Source: Acheta domesticus (taxonomy: Eukaryota > Arthropoda > Insecta > Orthoptera > Gryllidae). Taken from it: 64,000 nucleotides of DNA. The translations under genes were made by a program, and so were the position numbers. How positions within the stretch are numbered: the stretch's first letter is position 1; every line of letters begins with the position of its first letter. The stretch is taken from the NCBI GenBank assembly GCA_031308135.1, contig JAHLJT010009355.1, positions 6,199,217 to 6,263,216 on the forward strand, in the 5' to 3' direction. Positions 44,825 to 57,344 of this stretch are shown piece after piece. The notes under the pieces were generated by a model. It did not search any database. It was not told where the DNA came from and was given only the letters and a program-made list of their open reading frames with translations.

Positions 44825-45415
44825 TGGGCGAGGGCATTAGCGAGGGCGTAGGCGAGGGCGTAGGCGAGGCGTAGGCGAGGGCGTAGGCGAGGGCGTAGGG
44901 CGAGGGCGTAGGCGAGGGCGTAGGCGAGGGCGTAGGCGAGGGCGTAGGCGAGGGCGTAGTCGAGGGCGTAGGCGAGGGCGTAGGCGAGGGCGTAGGCGAG
45001 GGCGTAGGCGAGGGCGTAGGCGAGGGCGTAGGCGAGGGCGTAGGCGAGGGCGTAGGCGAGGGCGTAGGCGAGGGCGTAGGCGAGGGCGTAGGCGAGGGCG
45101 TAGGCGGAGGGCGTAGGCGAGGGCGTAGGCGAGGGCGTAGGCGAGGGCGTAGGCGAGGGCGTAGGCGAGGGCGTAAACGAGGGCGTAGGCGAGGGCGTAG
45201 GCGAAGGGCGTAAGCGAGGGCGTAGGCGAGGGCGTAAGCGAGGGCGTAAGCGAGTGCGTAAACGAGAACGTAAGCAAGCCAGGGCGTAAGCGAGTGCGTA
45301 AAACGAGAACGTAAGCGAGGGCGTAAACGAAGGTGTATCGAGGGCATAAGCGAGTGCGTAAATGAGGGCGTAAGCGAGAGCATAAGCGAAGATGTAAGCG
45401 AAGGTGGGAGCGAGG
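44825..45415. repeat. 12-bp minisatellite GGCGAGGGCGTA
   Basis: About 35 near-identical 12-bp units at 44825-45250, then about 14 diverged units (GTAAGCGAGTGC, GTAAACGAGAAC) to 45415. Small indels at about 44868, 44897, 45105 and 45204 shift phase. A 12-bp period gives 4-residue cycles on the minus strand (ALAY, PTPS, RLRP), producing three mutually overlapping frames of 246-292 residues that are not genes. One plus frame hits TAG every unit. Confidence 0.95.
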
Positions 45416-45625
45416 GCGGGTGAGGGCGAGGAAGGCGGGTTGGGGGCGTCTGCGACGTGGGCGGAGTGGGGGCGATGGCCCGGGCGGCGACATTTCCGGC
45501 CCGCTAATGGCTGGGGCCGTGACGTCACGGCCTTCCTCGCCTCCTGTGAGCGGCCGCGCTTGTCGCCGCCAGCTCGCCTCCGGGGTCAACGCACCACGAC
45601 GGCCGGGCGGAGCGGGTCAGCCCAA
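45416..45625. other. CpG-rich island with palindromic CRE
   Basis: 45515-45532 is a perfect 18-bp palindrome around TGACGTCA, the full cAMP-response element. Surrounding CpG-rich DNA shows no exon. Candidate regulatory element or promoter; no TATA or initiator found. Confidence 0.5.
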
Positions 45626-45699
45626 TTGCCGAAATATCTCCAGTGGCACTTCAAAAGAAAAATGCTTAATAAACTGACTTTAAGCAAACACTGACATAG

Positions 45700-46430
45700 G
45701 AGTACATGCAACCGTTGAAATCGCAATAAATTTATAGTTCAAGGAAATTGCAAAAGTACTTTGGTCTCTTGGAATTTGGTCTTTGATACTTCTGATATTT
45801 TAAGCGATATTTGTTCTCTGCCCTATCTATTCCCCCTTTCCGTTAGATTTCTTTGGCATTCTCCTACACATTTATTTCTCTTTTTTTTCCCTCGTTAACA
45901 TGTACCGTATCTCCCTACACTGTGGCAAGGGTTTATTGCTTCAAATAAGTCCACTAGATGCATTGTCGGGTTCCCGTATTGGGAAGACGAATCTATCCTT
46001 GGCCTCAATTGAGAAAAGCAGAATGGATTGGACTGTTCTATTATTCATTGAACGTGGATTCCTTTTCCAGAAAACAGTTGTGACGGACTTTAACGAATCG
46101 GATGCATTCAGGGTTCCAGTCCAGGCATAGAAATTGCTTCGTGAAAAATGAGAGAAATCTATAGAAAGTGAAACATTGTTTTGCACTACAGTAGGTAACT
46201 ATAATTCCGAAAATAAATAAACTGAGATAAAAATATATTTTTTATTGCATATTTAACAAGATTTTCGTTCTTCCAAATTTTGCGTGTCACTGACATTCTA
46301 TTTGAAAATACAAGTTATTTATTAAAAATCAATATTTATAATTTATAAATCTGATATTCGGGGCCATACATCTTTACCACGACATCCTTTAATATCCGTC
46401 ATTGCTAAGAGTTATCCCGCGTTATGTCTC
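45700..46430. other. AT-rich non-coding DNA
   Basis: No supportable feature. Confidence 0.5.
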
Positions 46431-46439
46431 TCCTTACCA

Positions 46440-46860
46440 CAAACCCTCCACCAAAATCACCAGTTCTTTACCATCTCCACTACCACTAACACTACCTTTA
46501 TCTATCACCATCCTATCATCTCTATAAAGTTTAGAATCACACACACCGTAACCATCAACCCGTAACCACCACCCCGTAACCACCACCACCACTTCAAAAC
46601 CACCAACACCACCACTTCAAAATCACCACCACCACCTCAAAATCACCACCACCACCTTAAAACCACCACCCCTCCAAACCACCGACCCCATAACCACCAA
46701 TCCCATAACCACCAACCCCATAACCACCAGCACCATAACTCACAGCATCACCATCAAGCCCATAACTATCAACACCACAACCACAAATACCATCATTATA
46801 ATCAACTTCATAATCACCAACAATAACCACACCCCCTTCACCGCCACCCTCTCTCTATCA
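46440..46860. repeat. CCA/ACC-rich degenerate repeat
   Basis: CACCACCACC, CTTCAAAACCACC and CCATAACCACCA words repeat irregularly. The minus strand is GGT-rich like 31.5-31.76 kb. No coding support. Confidence 0.8.
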
Positions 46861-46861
46861 G

Positions 46862-47110
46862 TGGCGATCCGTGTCGTCCCACGCGCTGTCGCCAGCCCGG
46901 CGCGCGCATGGGAGGGAAGCGTTTGCACAGATGGCGGGCGCGGGCGCACTCACCGCGATTCGCCCTGCCGCGGTCGCGGTCGCGGTCGCGGTCGCGCCCG
47001 GTGAAGCGGTGCGGCGAATTGAAATGTTTGGGCCTCGCGCCTCCAGGCCACCGCTATTTGCCGATTACACACGGCGCTCCCCGCCCTGCCCTCTCTCTAT
47101 GTTGCGTACC
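46862..47110. other. CpG-rich island
   Basis: Contains a GCGGTC hexamer run (about 46970-46995, four units) and GGCGCGGGCGC words. Overlapping frames, no exon fixed. Confidence 0.4.
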
Positions 47111-47220
47111 GAAAATCACTGTGACGTTCCGCGTGAATGGTTGTTGTCCCGCTAGTGGTTGAAAGAGAATCTGACAGAGAGAGAAGTAATAATTGAATGA
47201 TAAATTTGTAATCGCTTATG

Positions 47221-47747
47221 AAATAATTTCGATGGACTTAAAGATTGTTTCTTGTTTTCGGGCGTCATTAACCCCGTAAATGTAGTGAATGCTTTTAATT
47301 ATGGGAGGTGACGATGTTCTTCCCCCGCTGGATGGCGCTATGTGGCATCGATCTACATGTTGCGGTGCTTTCTCCATCGCGGCATAGCCACAGCCAGGGC
47401 AAATTGTAAGACTGGTGTTCTGACATGTGTTGTAGTGAAGTGCATTAAGTGTAAATGTGTGTGTAAGGGGTGAAGATAGTTCAAGGAAGAGGAAGACAAG
47501 ATAGCATGCGGTATATGGTCCGTTTGTTAGGGTTCTGTTACGGCATTCTCCTGGAAAGTATCGGAGAAACAACGGAAGACTATCAGAGCTTCCGACTGTT
47601 GCATGTTTTATCCAGAGAGCGGCTCAACTCGACCTAGCTATTTAGCTACTGTCAAAAATCCTGCCACCGTCGGATCTCACACTTATGGACCCCTCGTTCA
47701 GTACCGCCTGTTGTTCTCCTGAGCCACCTCAGCCGATAAATAATTTC
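47221..47747 (-). mobile_element. SINE A, copy 5, with 10-bp target duplication
   Basis: AAATAATTTC at 47221-47230 and 47738-47747 bounds a minus-strand element (47231-47737). Its head reads CGGCTGAGGTGGCTCAGGAG. The body has TAGCTAGGTCGAGTTGAGCC, GCTCTCTGGA, TTGTTTCTCCGATAC, TCTTCCTCTTCCTTGAAC and GCGCCATCCAGCGGGGGAAG, then CATTCACTACATTTACGGGG. The B box is degraded. The perfect duplication suggests a moderately recent insertion. Confidence 0.85.
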
Positions 47748-47754
47748 CATATCT

Positions 47755-50455
47755 CATATTTTAGTGATTATATTTCGGATATTTTGACGTGAAAACATCT
47801 TTTAAAAGGTTATCACAAAGGATCCCGCCAGAATTAGCTATGGAACACTTTCGTAACAAATATTTAATTATAATTTGAGGTCCAAGTATTCAAGGTCAGA
47901 GAAGCGAATACTATTCTGAAAATAGATTGCGGCCTGCAACTAATCGTGTTCATGTTGAATGTTTGTGCTCTTACATCATCTAGTAGAATGGGTCGGATGG
48001 GGGCTGGAAATCATCTGTTCACAACCGAGAAATTAGTTACACTTTTGTAAAGGAAAGGTTTGAAGAAGTGATTGAGGATATTGTTGTAGATATGGGATTA
48101 TTATATCAACTCACACTCAAAACGTTCAAAATGAATAATGTCAAAAGTTGTATCGGGTGAATATTTCAAATAAAGTAAAAAAGTTGCCAAATTCAGATAA
48201 TTCTGCCAAGTACAAAATTAAAAAGCTAACAGAAAGGCGGGAAACATCTCGATCGCTTGAGAAGAATTATTAACCATAAAATGATAAGAAATTCACTAGA
48301 AAATGTGAGGCGCCTTCAGGAGTTAAATTGGCGACAACCGGACTAGGGCCGCTGATTGCTTCACTTCAAAACTTGGATTGCTGAGATTCTTTGTATGATT
48401 AGCAAAAATGAAATAAATATACTTATGGAAATCCAAATTTACATTTTTCTTCATAGATTATGCCCAATGACTACATAGTCACAAAAACGTAAAGCGAGGG
48501 TAGAGATCAAAACTATCCAGTCTTAATATTTATTGCCAATTTGCACGCACGTTCTCAAAGTCTTGGTACCTATTTTATGTCCAAACTAGTATCTCCATAC
48601 TACATTTTGTGCCGGTATAGCAATCAGATGAGATTTCATGAATTCATCACTATGATTACCATTGTGACTATTGCGAACTACAGACTTCATTCAAGTTGAG
48701 GCGGTCACACGGCATTGTCCAATAAAAAGTTCTTTGCGTTGTTTGTCCTTTGGCCGTCGATAGCATTTAGATGATCGTTTGAACTGTGACATTAGAAGGC
48801 AGCTCTACCTACTGCTGTCATCTGCAGGTGTTGTTGGCGTTCCACAAAGACGTGTATCTCGGTGAAATGTTGATATATGTGTAGCCGGTGCTCTTTAATA
48901 GATTGCAATAAAGAAATTCTCTCACAACCGCGGCTTATTAGTTGGCAAGAACTGAAAATGAACCTGGTTTAAAGATAAAAGTATGTTTTATTTTTAATAT
49001 TATGATTGGGAAGTTTTCTGTGTGTTTATCTTTTCATAAAGAATCATATTGCTTTAAGTTTTTGAGATTATCTATAACATTCTTTATGTCACTGAGATTT
49101 TTTATTACATATCAGTATTCTATAAAGACAGTTGTCTAAAAAATTTGAAGCAATATGTTCTTTATGAACTTATTTATTTTTCTTTTGTTGGGGGTTGATA
49201 GCAAACGTCGCCAAAATCTGCATCTATAGTAACAATTGCATAAGGTTTCATTTTTCCCGTGAACTCCAGAAAGGAAATTGCTTTGCACCAGCGTGGATTG
49301 GGCTGTGTCTATGCACTGTATTAATTTGTTATGTCTGTTGTCATAATTGCATTGGTCTATTTCAGGTTCTAGCTTAATTAAAAGCTTCATTAACACTCTT
49401 GTATCTCAACCAACACATTCGTTTTATCTCCACACCGATGGATACTTGCGTTTCTCTACTTTAGTGTAGAATGTCTACAATAATATTAATTTTTCACACT
49501 ACCTGTCTTTTAAGTTGCTGAACAATTAAAACATTCTTACACTTAATTGTATTTACTCTAATTCTGGGTGATTTTTCCAGTAAGAATCCAAATTAAACAA
49601 ATCATAATAATGGATAATTTTGTGTTAATACGTCGCCTTCACTCTGACCAGTAATGTAAATTACATTTAGAAAATTAATCATTCATAAGGAAACATTACA
49701 ATACATTTTCACAGGCAACAAAAATGCAGTGAAGATGTGATTTCAATGCTCTTATAGATTTGTCCCATTCCAACATATTCGGGCAATATCAAAATGATTT
49801 ACATGCGCATTGTCTGCAATGTCTTTTGTTTTGATACAATTTATTCAAATTTCCAATCGAACACTTTTCACCTTTTTCACCACTTTTACGCTTAAATATA
49901 AAAAAATCGACATTTCATTTAATTCATTTCCCTTACGAACTGTTCGCGATTGTGCGTTTCATTACTACCGTCGTATTTAATGCCATCTGACTAGAGCGAG
50001 AGACGGCAGTGTAAGATTTGTTTCTGGGTAACCATACACTGAAGTACCGTTCGTTGGACTGTGTGCGATGGCAGAACGTGATCTCTGTGTTGTGTTTGAC
50101 AGCAGACAATCGAACTCATTGTGAAACATATCACCGATCGACAGGTTACAAAAACGGCGGAAAGTGACTGACATAGCAATGCTTCCCCGAGCAATTGGAC
50201 ACTTGATACTGCCGATTCGTGAATGCCCTTTGAAATAAAAGTCAATTTTCCACAATTTATCCTTGATGTTTGTTTATGTGTAAAGCACAAGTGTAGCAAT
50301 TTAAATGATTAAAAGGTGTAAATGATACAAAAAATATCAACCATCAATACTGTACTATTGAAATATTAATTTCCAAAAATACAGAGTGTCCGCAAAAAAA
50401 GACCAAATTGCACTTCACCTGGGCTTCATTGTTGTTGCACGTTGCCATGTGACGC
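47755..50455. other. AT-rich non-coding DNA
   Basis: No gene recognised over 2.7 kb. A balanced patch at 48690-48930 ending AATAAAGAAATTCTC could be a repeat 3' end, but no second copy is present. Confidence 0.45.
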
Positions 50456-50463
50456 AGGGTGAG

Positions 50464-51025
50464 GCCCATGAGAACGATAGGGGACGAGCGAGAGACAGAG
50501 AGAGGCAGAGAGAGACAAGGTAAGTCAGAGAGAGACGGAGAGGGATGGAGAGGGGTGGAGAGGGACGGAGAGATGCAGAGTGTGACAGACTCAGAGAGAC
50601 GGCGCGCGTAAGAGAGAAAGATAAGAGACAGAGACACAGAGAGAGAGACATACACATACTGAGAAACAGAGACAGAAAGAGAAAGGGATAGACCCAGAGA
50701 GACAAGAAACAGACAGGGAGGGAAACAGAGAGGACAAAGAGAGACTGAAAGAGATAAAGATACAGAGAGAGACCGTAAACAGACATAGAGAGACACAGAG
50801 GTAGACGGAGGCAGAGAGACACAGCCAGAGACAGACAGACAGACAGAAGCAAACAGAAACGCAGAGAAACAGAGAGTCAGAGAATGACAGAGAGAGAGAG
50901 AGAGAGAGTCAGACACACATAGATAGAAAGAGACAGTGAGAGAAAGAGACCAAGGCTAGACAGAAAGACACATAGAGAGGGACAGAGATGGGCTAGATAG
51001 AAACAGATACAGAGAGTCACGGGGA
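50464..51025. repeat. Long polypurine AGAGACAG tract
   Basis: About 550 bp of AGAGACAGAGAG-type words with few pyrimidines other than C. Serine/leucine-rich minus frames (145 and 190 residues) are repeat-driven. Confidence 0.9.
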
Positions 51026-51034
51026 GCCACGGAG

Positions 51035-54000
51035 ACGTTTTCTTCTTTCACGATTGAATATGAAAAAACCTGAACAACGCCGGGTATTTTGCGAGTAATT
51101 TCTAAAAATTATAAATGTTCTTATTTTCAAAATCTGTCTTTAGGACAACAGTTTTATGCCAAAAAAGTAATATTTTGAAAATTTACAGAAGCCATTTATT
51201 GTATTGTTCTCACTTATGGCAAAACCTTCGTGACTCTCTGTATTTCGTAAGAGTGCCCCGTTTTAACGGTCGGTCAGGATGGTCTGTGGCTGTGCACGTT
51301 ATATTTTTCGGAAGTTTCTGGAGACGAAACCAGAAACACTAGATACCACAGAGGCATTTCTTTTTACCCCAATTACATTTTATGTGTTTTTCATTCATAT
51401 GTCATTGTCTCTTTTTTCTTTATTTTGGAAAGAGAGAGCGGCAGGCATGGAAGTTAGGATTTATTTTTTCCTCAATATTTAGGTCATCTGGTTTATTAAA
51501 ATCCAGCGTTTCGTCGTGGGATCGAACTATCTCAATACAGTAGCCTTTTATTTGATTCCATTAACTGGGTGGTATTTATACAAAGAGGTTGTGGGACGAA
51601 CTCAATAGGTTGTTCTTAACGGCAATTTCCCAATAAATTAGTTTAGAAAACTGATTGTTCTTTCCCAGATAAAATGTCTCTGATAATGCAGAACGAAAAG
51701 CAATGACATGTTTGAATGTTTGTCGAGTAATTGTTCTCTGTTGTGGACTTCATGGCAACCCTTCTGTTTCTGAATATAGGTGGTTGCCAGCGAGCCAAAT
51801 TGCTGACGAATGTTCATCAATTTCATCTATGAAAAAGTTTGGAAATCGCCCGTTAATTGCTTATCTTACTTGCATCTTAAATAGATTGGTTTAGATATTA
51901 ATCTTGTATTTCCTTTACGAAAATTAGAAGCATGTATCCACTGTCTTTTATAAGTTAGTAACTTAGTTAACTTATAAACTAGTTGTATAAGTTCGATAAG
52001 ATGTTGCTAGGCACAGCTGAAGTATACTTTTTTTGTGCTTGAGGCTCAAGATTTTTTATATTAATTCCCAACCCACCACGTTTCGAGCCAGTTATTGTAT
52101 CCTAACAAAAGAATTAATATAGAGCCAATAAAGGTTTTTGAAAGTTCACCTAGTTAATATGCTCAGCTTCCTTAAGGTCAGATTCTCTTCATTTTACGAT
52201 ACCGTAGGAGTATGTGAAGACTGGAACTGACCAGATATTCATTGCACTGAAAAAAAATACGCTTCGTCACACATTTTGGTTATAATAATAATAATTAATA
52301 TTATCATAAAATGATAATCATTATTACTGATTATCATTATTAAACTAAATATATTATTAGATAATGTTTTCATCATTTATAAATTATCTATGTTTTTAAA
52401 CAAAGAAACACATACAAAAGCGATAACTTCTTTAAAATTAGGATTACTATGTTTAGAAATACTACATTTAGAACAATAGCAAATGAAAAAGTTTGAACTA
52501 CTTTCAGTTGGCGCAAGTTCAATAATTTTCATTAAATATTGAAGTTTGTAAAGATTATTTCTATGTGGACGGTAAAGTAAGAGAATTTCAATGCAAAGTT
52601 TCAAGGGTACTTGACAAAAGTTTAATTTCCAATAAATCACAGAGAACCTTAAATTGGCTGTAGAGAATTTAAAAGAATGGCGTTTTGTCTGAGAATATGA
52701 AGCTAAGTATGCTGAAAATACGAGATCAGAACAATTTGCTTACTTACTATTCAACTTTCAGTAGTCTTAAAGCGAATTTTCGTATAAAAAATTACACAGG
52801 TTTAAGGTTCACCCAGAAACGTCCTGGATGGAAACGATATTTAGAGTACATATGTTCATTAGATGAAATAAGCCGCTTGTAATGATTCAATTTAACTTCT
52901 CAACCGAAAATCAAAGGTTTTATATGATTACGAATACATGAATATTATTCAAAGGATGCAAATCAATGTGTTCTGCATTCAAGTTTGTGTTTACAACTTA
53001 CAACTTTATGTGATTTTTCATTGAAGTTCTTTAGTATTTGTTCCATTAAAATATTTTCTCTGTCATGAATATAATTAATTTATCTGTGTGTTCTCTTGAA
53101 GGTGTAATTGAAGATTATGCCATAAAAAAGATGATAAAGGAAGTTTCGGAGCTTTGTATTACGCGTAGTAGGATCTTTTAAGTAGTTGTCATCGCAACGA
53201 AAGCAGAAAAATGTGTGTAAACTCACCTCCTGAATAAAGAGTAAGTCAAACTGTTCACTTTGGTGCATTATGAATATTGGTTATTCAATATAACGATGGA
53301 ATTCAGTGCCTTTTCCAGTCAGGAAATTTGCATAATCGTCAACGAATCCTCCCTAGTTTTCTTTTGAAGTCATTTGTTTCAACTGACTAAGGTTATAATG
53401 ATAAATTAAGAAAGAGAACGAACGTTTAACTCTTTGCACAAAAATTTAAGTCTTCACACAGTTTAATCAATCATTACTATCCCTCCTAGTAGAATAGCCA
53501 ATGATGCATTTTACATATAGATTGCGACCCAAAGAAAATATAAAAACTACTAAAAATATGTCTCTGACTTCCAGACATTTTCAAGATTTTCCTAATTCAG
53601 GTTTTCGGACAGTAAAGATAGTCGAATTTTCGATTAAAAAGAATCTTTGGGCTAGATTGGTGTTCAGGATAGTTTTTTACTTTCTAACCTACTTAGATAA
53701 TAAAAAAGACCACATTTTGTCAGAAAATATCGTATTTTGGGGTCGTGATAACAAAGAAGTGGATAAATCGTGTTTATTATACTACAGTAAATTACTTCCT
53801 CTAACACATTATGTATTCAGAATCCACGTTTTGTGGCTCCTTCTTATTGGAAAATTGGTTTGCCGCAGAACTCTCTGCCTGCCCGTTCATCTGTGGTAAA
53901 AAACGAGAGTCTAAACCGTTTAGAAGTTTTTTCTCCAAAACTGATTTTCCGAGATCAATCTGGCCGAATTTGAGACCCATGAGAATTTGAAAGAGATATT

Positions 54001-55720
54001 TTGATGTATGAGTGTTATTTACAAGAAGCCTTATATTAAAAAAATCCCAAAAACGGCTTCAAATTTTTGTTGTTTTTTTTTTTTCGGAAAAAGCAGAAGC
54101 ATGCTTGTTTAATGGTGACAAGTTTAACTTTTATTAAATTCTCCAAGATATCAAAAATCAAAGAGTTAAAAAAATGTTAGTATCTTCCTCCAACTACGAT
54201 ACTGAAAACGTACGTTTTTCATAATGAAATCTGTATTTCAGATCTTTAAATAAGACAGTAAGTTCAAGAACAATTTTTCGAAAATATGAACAGCATTCGC
54301 GCAATTCTGAGTGAAATATAGGCGAATTTAAAAAAAGTTTTATCTTTTAAATTTTCTTCCCAAAAGCTCAACACCATCAGTACGCTTCTAAAAATGGCAC
54401 AGTTTCCTTTTTTGTTGAACTCTGAAATTTTGAAAAATTACAAAAGTTACAATAATCTTGAGAAAGTGTATGTGCCTATTGAAGCACCTACTAGTTTCCG
54501 AAGAAATCAGAAATAATGCTGGGTAGCAGTGCTAGAACGTCATGTATGACTCAGTTAATCTCATGTTTACTCATCTGAAGACGTAAGAATAAAATAACAA
54601 ATCATACATGGACGATGGATTCTTGAATTTTTCTCAAAGTACATACATCCACATTTCACTTTATGCGATTCAGAAGTGTAACTTTACTGTTAGTGTGCCT
54701 CGACTGTTCGATGGGCCCAAGAATCGTTTAACGCCAAACAGTAGAGAAAGAATTCTTAGTTTTGATTCTGTGTAAGTCTACTACTTAGAACATCAGTTTC
54801 GTAAGTGTACTGTATGTTGTATTTTGAGAAGTAGGGAAGTGGCGGTGTAGAACGTGAGATTCTGTGATGATTGACGTCGTTTTCCGCTCTCCAGATAACC
54901 TCAAACGGGACATTGCCCCGAGACCTGACCTAATAGTCCAGTCAAACGGTGCTCTCAACGTCCCGATCAAGGAAAATATTCCGATGTTTTACTAAGGTTT
55001 TGACACCAACAGAAATTGTTTCAAGAGAAAACTGTTTAAAACACAAACACTTCGTGCTTTTTTCAGTTTTCTTCTTTTATTTCGTAAAGTGTTTTATCGA
55101 AAATACGCGCAATCGAAAATAACATGATACAAATAATGAAAGTAGGTAAAATTTTCCTACAATTTTAACATAATTTTAATTTTTTCACAAACAGTTCAGG
55201 CACTAGAATGCGCTAAAACCGCGACGTTTTGAGACAGGATCAAAAAGTCGCAGTTATCAGCGCGATCAAAATGAATCAATCATTTATCGAATAAATAAAG
55301 TTATTTATGCATCTTTTGGGAATTTTTATTGATTTTCATTCTGAATATAATGATATTTTCGATAAAGCACGATGGATATAATGATATTTTAGATCAAGTG
55401 AAAAACTAAGAAAAAAAGTGTTTTCCAAGACGAGGTACCATGATTGAATTTGTGGTGTACTTCAGAGAAGTGCTTAAACGAAACGTTGGCAACATAAGGT
55501 CAAGCTGGCAGTCGGGAGCATGGACAGAACTCTGGTCGCGAAAGACTACATCTTCAACTAACTCAAAAGGCATTGAACCAAAACTTCATAAAATAGTATT
55601 GTATTTTGTACTAAAATGTATTTATCCATTAGTTTGTTTATACCATCTGCGTTTCTTTAATCCTCGTTTTTATATTCCAATTATGCATTTATTATTGTTA
55701 TTTACGTAGTGTGTGCCATT
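51035..55720. other. AT-rich non-coding DNA
   Basis: No gene recognised over 4.7 kb. TAATAATAATAATTAATATT-type low complexity at 52270-52370. GAAACGTT at 55480-55487 with a short AAG/CTT stem just upstream is a weak hammerhead-like relic. The longest frame (132 residues from 53501) has no family features. Confidence 0.45.
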
Positions 55721-55734
55721 CTTGAGCAAAACTG

Positions 55735-56900
55735 AATCTGCGGTTGCGCCGAGGTCACTGCACGCAGCCGCGCGGCCTCGCGGCCCTCAGGGCGAGTCAA
55801 GGGCCGGCGGGGGGGGGCAGGCGCAGCGCTGCCACCGCTTTGAAGTGAACCCAATTAAAAACCTTACCCCCAGAGTGCGCCGTCCTTGCCACCCCCGCCC
55901 CCCGCAGTCGCCAGCGCCAATGCCAGCTGCCCCTAGCCACGTCCACGCCCTCGCTCGTCCCCGCCCCCGCCCCCGTCCCCGCCCCCGTCCCCGCCCCCGT
56001 CCCCGCCCCCCGTCCCCACCCCCGTCCCCGCCCCCGTCCCCGCCCCCGTCCCCGTCCCCGCCCCCGTCCCCGCCCCCATCCCCGCCCCGTCCCCGTCCCC
56101 GCATCCGCCCCCTCCCCGTCCCCGTTCCCACCCCGTCCCCGCCCCGCCCCCGTCCCCAACCCCGTCCCCGCCCCGCCCCTTCCCCGCCCCGTCCCGTCCT
56201 GTTCCGGCATTCGCCTCGCGCCAGCACCCATCTCCTCCCCTCCCTGCCTCATCCTCGCCCTCGCCTCGCCCCCGCCCCGTTCAAGTCCCCGTCCTGTCCA
56301 AGCATTTGCTTCGCCACGCCCTCGCACTCGCCTCGTCCCCGCCCCGTCCCCGCCCCGTCCCGCCCCGTCCCCGCCCCGTCCCCGCCCTTGTCCCAGTCCG
56401 TGCCTGCGCCACTGCCCCGTCTGAGTCCCAGCATTCGCCTCGAGCCAGCACCCATCTCCTCCCCGCCCTCGCCATCACCCCCGCCTCGTTCGAGTCCCCG
56501 TCCTGTCCAGCATTTACCTCGCCCCGCTCTCGTCTCGTCCCGGCCCTCGCCTCCATCCCTCTGTCAACTCGACCCCGCCCTCACTTCTTCCCCGCCCTCG
56601 CCGCATCCCCTTCCCGTCTCGTCCCCGCTTCCCCTGTCCGCGGCCCCGCCCCACCTCCTTCCTTCCCCACTCGTCCCAGCTCCCGTCTTGTCCACACCGT
56701 CGTCTCGTCCCCGACCCCGCCTCCTCGCTCTCTACGCCTCGTCCCCGCCTCCGCCCCTCCAAACGCCATGCCGCGCCCGCGCCCGCGCCCGCTCTTGCAT
56801 CGCCTCGCGGTCGCTGTCTGACCTTTCCCGCGGCAACGAGCGCGCGCTGGCTGGCCAAGACGGAGGAAGGAACCGGGGGCGGAGTTTGCATTTCCTCGTT
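55735..56900. repeat. C-rich (plus strand) CGCCCCCGTCCC island
   Basis: A balanced GC leader (55735-55950) precedes dense repeats of CGCCCCCGTCCC and variants (55955-56170), then a long degenerate C-rich field with CTCGTCCCCGCC words to about 56770 and a balanced CpG shoulder. Plus frame of 438 residues and minus frames up to 176 residues are proline/arginine or glycine/arginine repeats. Not considered coding. Confidence 0.85.
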
Positions 56901-56929
56901 GCGTTACTTCATCCGAGTAAAGAAGACAT

Positions 56930-57340
56930 CCGGCTTATGTGCCAATGGACGGCAAGTGGTTGCCAGAGCTTAGGAGATGAGGATTGTATTAAATCCAGTA
57001 ACCTGCCATTGCAACTTGTTGAACGTTAAGCGAAAGGAAATATTTAAAATCTACGCACGTGAGTTGTATAAACGCAAAAAGAAGTTGTGATTTTATGTGA
57101 AACTTACCTCGTATTTAAACATTTCTACAAAATCTTGATCATTGTTTGCAATGCTTTCCTCTCATCTTTTATAATTGTAATTAGTAATGACTAAAGGTGA
57201 CAGAAATTCTCTGCAGATCGCAACAAACCAGAAATATACAATAGAAAATAATAGATTACTTAATTCTTTTCTTTATCACATAACCGAGACATATTATGAG
57301 AAACACTGATTTCTTAGTATAGTTATTTTAAATCTTTTGT
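56930..57340. other. AT-rich non-coding DNA
   Basis: No supportable feature. Confidence 0.5.
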
Positions 57341-57344
57341 TAAA

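Noticed and set aside
36420..45415. CRISPR array
   Set aside because: Tandem repeats have no spacers, and the context is eukaryotic.
44643..45589. Three minus-strand frames of 246-292 residues
   Set aside because: A 12-bp repeat read in three phases (ALAY, PTPS, RLRP cycles); they overlap each other completely.
50344..50916. 190-residue serine/leucine minus frame resembling a membrane protein
   Set aside because: Direct product of the AGAGACAG tract.
55713..57029. 438-residue proline-rich plus frame resembling an extensin or collagen-like protein
   Set aside because: Repeat unit CGCCCCCGTCCC explains it; minus strand is equally open and the non-repeat ends show no domain.
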